Shown in pieces: positions 54,930 through 64,000 of a stretch of 64,000 bases of DNA. The first letter of the stretch is position 1. Every line of letters begins with the position of its first letter. The position numbers were made by a program, and so were the translations under genes. Below the pieces are notes generated by a model. That model worked only from the letters and a program-made list of their open reading frames with translations, was not told the origin of the DNA and did no database searches. Source of the DNA: Mercurialis annua (taxonomy: Eukaryota > Streptophyta > Magnoliopsida > Malpighiales > Euphorbiaceae); assembly GCF_937616625.2 (NCBI RefSeq), contig NC_065576.1, positions 17,441,001-17,505,000 on the forward strand. Reading direction: 5' to 3'.

Positions 54930-56410
54930 CACCTTGTTAGCGATTTAAGCCAAACGTTTACAAACGTTACGAAACAAATCCAAACGTTTAACCTTTTTAG
55001 TGATTTAAGCCAAACGTTTACAAACGTTACAAAATAAATCCAAACTTTTAAAACATTACGAGACAAATCCAAAGATTTCACATTTTTAGCGATTTAAGCC
55101 AAACATTTACAGACGTTACGAAACAAAACCAAACGTTTCACCTTTTTAGCAATTTACGCCAAACGTTTAAAAACATTACAAAACAAATCCAAGCGTTTCA
55201 TCTTTTTAGCAATTTAAGCCAAAAGGTTTACAAATGTTACGAAACATATCCAATTGTTTCACCTTATTAGCGATTAAAGCCAAACGTTTAGAAACGTTTC
55301 GAAACAAATCCAAACATTTCCCTTTTTAGCGATTTAAGCCAAACATCTAAAAAACGTTACGAACCAAATCCAAATGTTTCACTTTTTAGCGATTTAAGTC
55401 AAACATTTACAAACGTGACGAAACAAATCCAAACGTTACACCTTTTTAGCAAAAATTTAAGCAAAACCATTACAAACATTACAAAACAAATCCAAACGTT
55501 TCACCGTTTTTGCGATTTAATCCGAACGTTTACAAACGTTACGAAACAAAACCAAACGTTTCACCTTTTAGCAATTTAAGCCAAACGTTTACAAATGTTA
55601 CGAAACAAATCCAAACGTTTACCCATTTTAGCGATTTAAGCCAAACGTTTAAAACATTACGGAACAAATCTAAACGTTTGAACTTTTTAGCGATTGAAGC
55701 CAAACGTATACAAACGTTACGAAACAAATCCAAATGTTTCCTTTTTAAAGCGAATTAAGCCAAACGTTTACAAAGGTTTTGAAATAAATCCAAATGTTTC
55801 ACTATTTTAGCAATTTAAGCCAAACGTTTACAAACGTTACGAAACAAATCCAAGCGTTTCACCTTTTTAGCATCTTAAGCGAAGCGTTTACAAACGTTAT
55901 GAAACAAATCCAAGCGTTTCACCTTTTTAGCAATTTAAGCAAAAAAATTAGAAATGTTACGAAACAAATCCAAGTATTTCCCCTTTCAAATCCAAATGTT
56001 TCCCCTTTTTAGCGATTTAAGCCAAATGTTTACAAACGTTACAAAAAAAATCCAAACGTTTTACCTTTTTAGCGATTAAATCAAAACGTTTACGAACGTT
56101 ACGAAACAAATCCAAACGTTTCACCCTTTTAGCGATTTAAGCCAAACGTTTACAAACGTTACTAAACAAATCCAAGCGTTTCACCTTTTTAGCAATTTAA
56201 GCCTAACGTTTCACCTTTTTAGCGATTTAAGCCAAACGTTTACAAACGTTACAAATTAAAACCAAACTATTAAAACATTACGAGACAAATCCAAACTTTT
56301 CACCTTTTTAGCGATTTAAGCCAAACGTTTACAGACGTTACGAAACAAAACCAAGCGTTTCACCTTTTTAGCAATTTAAGCCAAACGTTTACAAACATTA
56401 CAAAACAAAT
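54930..56410 (+). repeat. segmental duplicate A2' (partner at 41190)
   Basis: It carries the same ordered variants as 41190-42680 and the uninterrupted version of the monomer that holds the telomeric tract in the other copy. Confidence 0.7.
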
Positions 56411-56627
56411 CCAAGCGTTTCATCTTTTTAGCAATTTAAGCCAAAAGGTTTACAAATGTTACGAAACAAATCCAAACGTTTCACCTTTTTAGCGATTTAA
56501 GGCAAACGTTTACAAACGTTACGAAACAAATCCAAACGTTTCACCCTGTTAGCGATTTAAGCCAAACGTTTACAAACGTTACGAAACAAAACCAAACATT
56601 TCACCTTTTTAGGGATTGAAGCCAAAC

Positions 56628-59110
56628 GTTTCAACTTTTAATCAATTTGAGTCAAATGTTTAGAAACGTTACGAAACAAATCCAAGTGTTTCACCTTTTC
56701 AGCAATTTAAGCCAAACGTTTACAAACATTACAAAACAAATCCAAGCGTTTCACCTTTTTATCTATTTAAGCCAAACATTTACAAACGTTTCGAAACAAA
56801 TCCAAGCGTTTCACCTTTTTATCAATTTAAGTCAAACATTTACAAACGTGAGGAAACAAATCCAAACGTTTCACCTTTTTAGCGATTTAAGCCAAACGTT
56901 TACAAACGTTACGAAACAAATCCAAACGTTTCACCTTTTTAGCGATTTAAGCCAAAACATGTACAAAGGTAATGAAACAAATCCAAAAGTTCAACTTTTT
57001 AGTAATTTGAGTCAAACATTTACAAACGTTACGAAACAAATCCAACCGTTTCACCTTTTTAGCAATTTAAGCCAAACGTTTACAAATGTGACGAAACAAA
57101 TCCAAACATTACACCTTTTTAGCAAAAATTTAAGCAAAACCATTACAAACATTACCAAACAAATCCAAACGTTTCACCGTTTGTGCGATTTAATCCGAAC
57201 GTTTATAAACGTTACGAAATAAAACCAAACGTTTCTGCTTTTTAGCAATTTAAGCCAAACGTTTGCAAACGTTACGAAACAAACCCAAACGTTTAACCTT
57301 TTTAGCGATTTAAGCCAAACGTTTACAAACGTTACGAAATGAAACCAAACTTTTAATACGTTTCGAAACAAATCCAAACGTTTCACATTTTTAGCAATTT
57401 AAGCCAAACGTTTACAAACGTTACGAAACAAAACCAAATGTTTCACCATTTTAGCGATTTTAGCCAAACGTTGACAAACGTTCGAAAAAAATCCAAACAT
57501 TTCACCTTTTTAGAGATTTAAGCCAAATGTTGCAACTTTTAATCAATTTGAGTCAAATGTTTACAAATGTTACGAAACAAATCCAAGTGTTTCACCTTTT
57601 CAGCAATTTAAGCCAAACGTTTACAAACATTACAAAACAAATCCAAGCGTTTCACCTTTTTAGTTGTTTAAGTCAAACATTTACAAACGTTTCGAAACAA
57701 ATCCAAGTGTTTCACCTTTTTATCAATTTAAGTCAAACATTTACAAACGTGACGAAAGAAATCCAAACGTTTCACCTTTTTAGCGATTTAAGCCAAACGT
57801 TTATAAACGTTACGAAACAAATCCAAATGTTTCACATTTTTAACGATTTAAGCCAAACATGTACAAAGGTAATGAAACAAATCCAAAAGTTCAACTTTTT
57901 AGTAATTTGAGTCAAACATTTACAAACGTTACGAAACAAATCCAACTGTTTCACCTTTTTAGCAATTTAAGCCAAACGTTTACAAACGTGACGAAACAAA
58001 TCCAAACGTTACACCTTTTTAGCAAAAATTTAATCCAAACATGTACAAAGGTTACCAAACAAATCCAAACGTTTCACCGTTTTTGCGATTTAATCTGAAC
58101 GTTTACAAACGTTACGAAACAAAACTAAACGTTTCACCTTTTTAGCAATTTAAGCCAAACGTTTGCAAACGTTACGAAAAAAACCCAAACTGTTAACCCT
58201 TTTAGCGATTTAAGCCAAACGTTTACAAACGTTACGAAACGAAACCAAACTTTTAAAATGTTATGAAACAAATTCAAACGTTTCACATTTTTAGCAATTT
58301 AAGCCAAACGTTTACAAACGTTACGAAACAAAACCAAATGTTTCACCTTTTTAGCGATTTAAGCCAAACGTTTACAAACGTTACGAAAAAAATCCAAAAG
58401 TTTCACTCTTTTAGAGATTTAAGCCAAACGTTGACAAACGTTACGAAACAAATCCAAACATTTCACCATTCTAGAGATTTAAGCCAAATGTTGCAACTTT
58501 TAATCAATTTGAGTCAAATGTTTACAAACGTTACGAAAGAAATCCAAATGTTTCACCTTTTCAGCAATTTAGGCCAAACGTTTACAAACATTACAAAACA
58601 AATCCAAGCGTTTCACCTTTTTAGCTGTGTAAGTCAAACATTTACAAACGTTTCGAAACAAATCCAAGCGTTTCACCTTTTTATCAATTTAAGTCAAACA
58701 TTTACAAACGTGACGAAACAAATCCAAACGTTTCACCTTTTTAGCGATTTAAGCGAAACGTTTACAAACGTTAAGAAACAAATCCAAACGTTTCACCTTT
58801 TTAGTGATTTAAGCCAAACATGTACAAAGGTAATGAAACAAATCCAAAAGTTCAACTTTTTAGTAATTTGAGTCAAACATTTACAAACATTACGAAACAA
58901 ATCCAACTGTTTCACCTTTTTAGCAATTTAAGCCAAACGTTTAGAAATATTACGAAACAAATCCAAGTGTTTCACCTTTTTAGCAATTTAAGCCAAACGT
59001 TTACAAATGTTAAGAAACAAATCCAAACGTTTCACCTTTTTAGCGATTTAAGCCAAACATTAAAAATGATAATGAAACAAATCCAAAAGTTCAATTTTTT
59101 AGTAATTTGA
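56628..59110 (+). repeat. ~0.9-kb higher-order units, three copies
   Basis: Each unit starts with a shortened monomer reading CAACTTTTAATCAATTTGAG (56628, 57529, 58490; spacing 901 and 961 bp). Each contains CATGTACAAAGGTAATGAAAC followed by AAAAGTTCAACTTTTTAG about 330 bp further on. A related single unit is at 44499-45120. The third copy passes into the 2,831-bp unit. Confidence 0.8.
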
Positions 59111-62100
59111 GTCAAACGTTTACAAACGTTACGAAACAAATCCAACCGTTTCACCTTTTTAGCAATTTAAGCCAAACGTTTAGAAACGTTACGAAACAAA
59201 TCCAAGCGTTTCACCTTTTTAGCAATTTAAGCCAAACGTTTACAAACGTTACGAAACAAAACTAAACGTTTCCCCTTTTTTGCAATTTAAGCCAAACGTT
59301 TACAAACGTTACAAAACAAATCCAAACATTTCCCTTTTTTAGCGATTTAAGCCAAACGTTTACAAAGGTGATGAAACAAATCCAAATATTTCACCATGTT
59401 AGCGATTTAAGCGAAACGTTTACAAACGTTGCGAAATAAATCCAAGCATTTCACCTTTTTAGCAGCTTAAGCGAAACGTTTACAAACGATACAAAACAAA
59501 TCCAAGCGTTTCCTCTTTTTAGCAATTTAAGCCAAACGTTTAGAAATGTTACGAAACAAATCCAAGCGTTTCCCCTTTCAAATCCAAACATTTCCCCTCT
59601 TTAGCAATTTGAGCCAAATGTTTACAAATGTTACGAAACAAATCGAAACGTTTTACCTTTTTAGCGATTAAAGCCAAACGTTTACAAACGTTACGAAACA
59701 AATCCAAACGTTTCACCCTTTTAGCGATTTAAGGCAAACATTTACAAACGTTACGAAACAAATCCAAACATTTCACCTTTTTAGCGATTTAAACGAAACG
59801 TTTACAAAGGTTATGAAACAAATCCAAGCGTTTCATCTTTTTAGCAATTTAAGCCAAACGTTTACAAACGTTACAAAACAAATCCAAACGTTTCCCCTTT
59901 TTAGCAATTTAAGCCATACGTTTAGAAACATTACGAAACAAATCCAAACGTTTCCCCTTTTTAGCGATTTAAGCCAAACGTTTACGAACATTACCAAACA
60001 AAACTAAATGTTTCACCTTTTTAGCGATTTAAGCCAAACGTTTACAAATGCTACGAAACAAAATTAAAAGTTTAAAACGTTACGAAACAAATCCAAACGT
60101 TTCATATTTTTAGCGATTTAAGCCAAATGTTAACAAACATTATGAAACAAATCCAAACGTTTCTCCTTTTTAGTGATTTAAGCCAAACGTTTACAAACGT
60201 TACGAAACAAATCCAAACATTTCACCTTTTTAGCGATTTAAGCCAAACATTTACAAAGGTTATGAAACAAATCAAAATGTTTCAACTTTTAAGCTATTTA
60301 AGCCAAACGTTTAAAACCGTTACGAAACAAAACCAAACGTTTAACCTTTTTAGCAGTTTAAGTCAAACGTTTACAAACGTTACAAAAAAAAATCCAAACG
60401 TTTCACCTTTTTGGCGATTTAAGCCAAAAATTTACAAAAGTTACTAAACAAAAGAAAACTTTTAAAACATTACGAAACCAATTCAAACGTTTCACATTTT
60501 TAGCAATTTAAGCCAAATGTTTACAAACGTAACGAAACAAACCCAAATGTTTCACCTTTTTAGCGATTTAAGCCAAACGTTTGCAAACGTTACGAAACAA
60601 ACCCAAACGTTTCGCCTTTTTAGCGATTTAAGCCAAACGTTTGCAAACGTTACGAAACAAATCCAAACGTTTCACCTTTTTAGCGATTTAAGCCAAACGT
60701 TTACAAACGTTACGAAACGAAACCAAAATTTTAAAACGTTACGAAACAAATCCAAACGTTTCACATTTTTAGCGACTTAAACCAAACGTTTACAAACTTT
60801 ACGAAACAAATCCAAACGTTTCACATTTTTAGCGATTTATGCCAACCGTTTACAAACATTACGAAACAAATCCAAACGTTTCAATTTTTAGCGATTTAAG
60901 CCAAACATTTACAAACATTCCGAAACAAATCCAAACGTTTCACGTTTTTAGCGCTTGAACCAAACATTTACAAAGGTTATGAAACAAATCCAAATATTTC
61001 TACTTTTTAGCAATTTGAGCCAAACGTTTACAAACGTTACGAAACAATTCCAAGCGTTTCACCTTTTTAGCAATTTTAGACAAACGTTTACAAACGTTAG
61101 GAAACAAATCCAAGCGTTTCCCCTTTTTTGTAATTTAAGCAAAACGTTTACAAACGTTAAGAAACAAATCAAAGCGTTTCGCCTTTTTAGCAATTTAAGC
61201 CAAACATTTACAAACGTTACGAAACAAATCCAAACGTTTCATCTTTTTAGCGATTTAAGCCAAACGTTTGCAAACGTTACAAAACAAATCCAAACGTTTA
61301 AACTTTTTAGCGATTTAAGCCAAACGTCTACAAACATTATAAAACAAAAACAAATAAAACATTACGAGACAAATCCAAACATTTCACATTTTTAGCGATT
61401 TAAGCCAAACGTTTACAGACATTACGAAACAAAACCAAGCATTTCACCTTTTTAGCTGTGTAAGTCAAACATTTACAAACGTTTCGAAACAAATCCAAGC
61501 GTTTCACCTTTTTATCAATTTAAGTCAAACATTTACAAACGTGACGAAACAAATCCAAACGTTTCACCTTTTTAGCGATTTAAGCGAAACGTTTACAAAC
61601 GTTAAGAAACAAATCCAAACGTTTCACCTTTTTAGTGATTTAAGCCAAACATGTACAAAGGTAATGAAACAAATCCAAAAGTTCAACTTTTTAGTAATTT
61701 GAGTCAAACATTTACAAACATTACGAAACAAATCCAACTGTTTCACCTTTTTAGCAATTTAAGCCAAACGTTTAGAAATATTACGAAACAAATCCAAGTG
61801 TTTCACCTTTTTAGCAATTTAAGCCAAACGTTTACAAATGTTAAGAAACAAATCCAAACGTTTCACCTTTTTAGCGATTTAAGCCAAACATTAAAAATGA
61901 TAATGAAACAAATCCAAAAGTTCAATTTTTTAGTAATTTGAGTCAAACGTTTACAAACGTTACGAAACAAATCCAACCGTTTCACCTTTTTAGCAATTTA
62001 AGCCAAACGTTTAGAAACGTTACGAAACAAATCCAAGCGTTTCACCTTTTTAGCAATTTAAGCCAAACGTTTACAAACGTTACGAAACAAAACTAAACGT

Positions 62101-64000
62101 TTCCCCTTTTTTGCAATTTAAGCCAAACGTTTACAAACGTTACAAAACAAATCCAAACATTTCCCTTTTTTAGCGATTTAAGCCAAACGTTTACAAAGGT
62201 GATGAAACAAATCCAAATATTTCACCATGTTAGCGATTTAAGCGAAACGTTTACAAACGTTGCGAAATAAATCCAAGCATTTCACCTTTTTAGCAGCTTA
62301 AGCGAAACGTTTACAAACGATACAAAACAAATCCAAGCGTTTCCTCTTTTTAGCAATTTAAGCCAAACGTTTAGAAATGTTACGAAACAAATCCAAGCGT
62401 TTCCCCTTTCAAATCCAAACATTTCCCCTCTTTAGCAATTTGAGCCAAATGTTTACAAATGTTATGAAACAAATCGAAACGTTTTACCTTTTTAGCGATT
62501 AAAGCCAAACGTTTACAAACGTTACGAAACAAATCCAAACGTTTCACCCTTTTAGCGATTTAAGGCAAACATTTACAAACGTTACGAAACAAATCCAAAC
62601 ATTTCACCTTTTTAGCGATTTAAACGAAACGTTTACAAAGGTTATGAAACAAATCCAAGCGTTTCATCTTTTTAGCAATTTAAGCCAAACGTTTACAAAC
62701 GTTACAAAACAAATCCAAACGTTTCCCCTTTTTAGCAATTTAAGCCATACGTTTAGAAACATTACGAAACAAATCCAAACGTTTCCCCTTTTTAGCGATT
62801 TAAGCCAAACGTTTACGAACATTACCAAACAAAACTAAATGTTTCACCTTTTTAGCGATTTAAGCCAAACGTTTACAAATGCTACGAAACAAAATCAAAC
62901 TTTTAAAACGTTACGAAACAAATCCAAACGTTTCATATTTTTAGCGATTTAAGCCAAATGTTAACAAACATTATGAAACAAATCCAAACGTTTCACCTTT
63001 TTAGTGATTTAAGCCAAACGTTTACAAACGTTACGAAACAAATCCAAACATTTCACCTTTTTAGCGATTTAAGCCAAACATTTACAAAGGTTATGAAACA
63101 AATCAAAATGTTTCAACTTTTAAGCTATTTAAGCCAAACGTTTAAAACCGTTACGAAACAAAACCAAACGTTTAACCTTTTTAGCAGTTTAAGTCAAACG
63201 TTTACAAACGTTACAAAAAAAAATCCAAACGTTTCACCTTTTTGGCGATTTAAGCCAAAAATTTACAAAAGTTACTAAACAAAAGAAAACTTTTAAAACA
63301 TTACGAAACCAATTCAAACGTTTCACATTTTTAGCAATTTAAGCCAAATGTTTACAAACGTAACGAAACAAACCCAAATGTTTCACCTTTTTAGCGATTT
63401 AAGGCAAACGTTTGCAAACGTTACGAAACAAATCCAAACGTTTCGCCTTTTTAGCGATTTAAGCCAAACGTTTGCAAACGTTACGAAACAAATCCAAACG
63501 TTTCACCTTTTTAGCGATTTAAGCCAAACGTTTACAAACGTTACGAAACGAAACCAAAATTTTAAAACGTTACGAAACAAATCCAAACGTTTCACATTTT
63601 TAGCGACTTAAACCAAACGTTTACAAACTTTACGAAACAAATCCAAACGTTTCACATTTTTAGCGATTTATGCCAACCGTTTACAAACATTACGAAACAA
63701 ATCCAAACGTTTCAATTTTTAGCGATTTAAGCCAAACATTTACAAACATTCCGAAACAAATCCAAACGTTTCACGTTTTTAGCGCTTGAACCAAACATTT
63801 ACAAAGGTTATGAAACAAATCCAAATATTTCTACTTTTTAGTAATTTGAGCCAAACGTTTACAAACGTTACGAAACAATTCCAAGTGTTTCACCTTTTTA
63901 GCAATTTTAGACAAACGTTTACAAACGTTAGGAAACAAATCCAAGCGTTTCCCCTTTTTTGTAATTTAAGCAAAACGTTTACAAACGTTAAGAAACAAAT
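58611..64000 (+). repeat. 2,831-bp tandem duplication, second copy cut by the window end
   Basis: Copy one is 58611-61441; copy two starts at 61442 and is still matching at 64000 (2,559 bp seen). The offset is exactly 2,831 bp at every marker checked (TTAGCTGTGT at 58621 and 61452; open frames at 58820/61651, 59813/62644, 60127/62958, 60517/63348). I noticed about eight single-base differences, for example TTACGAAAC/TTATGAAAC at 59633/62464 and AGCAATTTG/AGTAATTTG at 61009/63840, so identity is above 99%. The left junction falls within TTTCACCTTTTTAGC, a sequence shared by most monomers, as expected for unequal exchange. Confidence 0.93.

Larger units (their letters stand above)
15055..64000 (+). 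repeat. 60-bp satellite array, second segment, running off the window
   Basis: About 49 kb of the same 60-bp monomer in one orientation. The only foreign sequence I see in it is the telomeric tract at 42683. Many stretches keep exact 60-bp phase for several units; elsewhere 1-30 bp deletions break phase. A recurrent shortened unit, in which AAACTTTTAAAACGTTACG replaces a full monomer, appears dozens of times. One + strand frame of the consensus is stop-free and reads FTNVTKQIQTFHLFSDLSQT per monomer, which gives open frames up to 252 codons. Minus-strand frames open where AAGCC is changed to GAGCC or GCC is preceded by other stop-removing changes. I find no initiator context, intron structure or domain, and regard none as genes. 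The stretch between 34129 and 39640 has no higher-order unit that I could define. Confidence 0.97.

Noticed and set aside
7136..64000. CRISPR array
   Set aside because: Regular 60-bp spacing, but the whole unit is repeated and there are no unique spacers; the context is plant satellite.

Overview
The window looks like nuclear DNA of a flowering plant, and no protein-coding gene is supported in it. The plant call rests on three things: an interstitial block of the plant telomere heptamer (CCCTAAA on the + strand), a Stowaway-type MITE with the usual CTCCCTCCGTCCC terminus, and two long LTRs that start TGTAATACCCCG and end GTCGTGACA, as in plant Ty3/gypsy-type retrotransposons. I cannot name the species.

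Layout. Positions 1-3910 are AT-rich, stop-riddled sequence that I read as the 3' interior of an LTR retrotransposon. It probably includes a decayed, related LTR (about 326-1596) and ends in a purine-rich tract. Positions 3911-7135 are the element's 3' LTR (3,225 bp), with a striking cluster of seven hairpins. From 7136 to the end the window is one head-to-tail satellite array with a 60-bp monomer, all in one orientation. It is interrupted once, at 11153-15054, by a solo LTR flanked by a perfect 5-bp target-site duplication (CGTTA). That solo LTR carries two nested non-autonomous DNA transposons: a 260-bp Stowaway MITE with TA duplications, and a 393-bp MITE with ~90-bp terminal inverted repeats and a 10-bp duplication (Mutator-like).

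The satellite shows several layers of organisation. Monomers carry AACGTT boxes at 10-bp multiples. Half-monomer and deletion variants mark higher-order units. There is a ~1.0-1.2 kb unit at 7.1-10.0 kb; a U-U-S superunit of about 5.6 kb, present twice, at 17.4-27.8 kb; a perfectly phased 1,577-bp unit in four copies (27821-34128); a 3-kb block copied about 12-14 kb away and expanded in the second copy; a 600-bp tandem pair; ~0.9-kb units; and a 2,831-bp tandem pair running off the right edge. An 81-bp telomeric tract sits inside one monomer at 42683, and paralogous copies of the same monomer without it serve as empty sites.

Because 60 is divisible by three and one frame of the consensus monomer has no stop, the array produces many long open frames with a 20-residue repeat. 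The substitution pattern does not look like coding constraint, so I treat these as by-products. The interest of the window lies in satellite evolution and nested transposition, not in a gene system.
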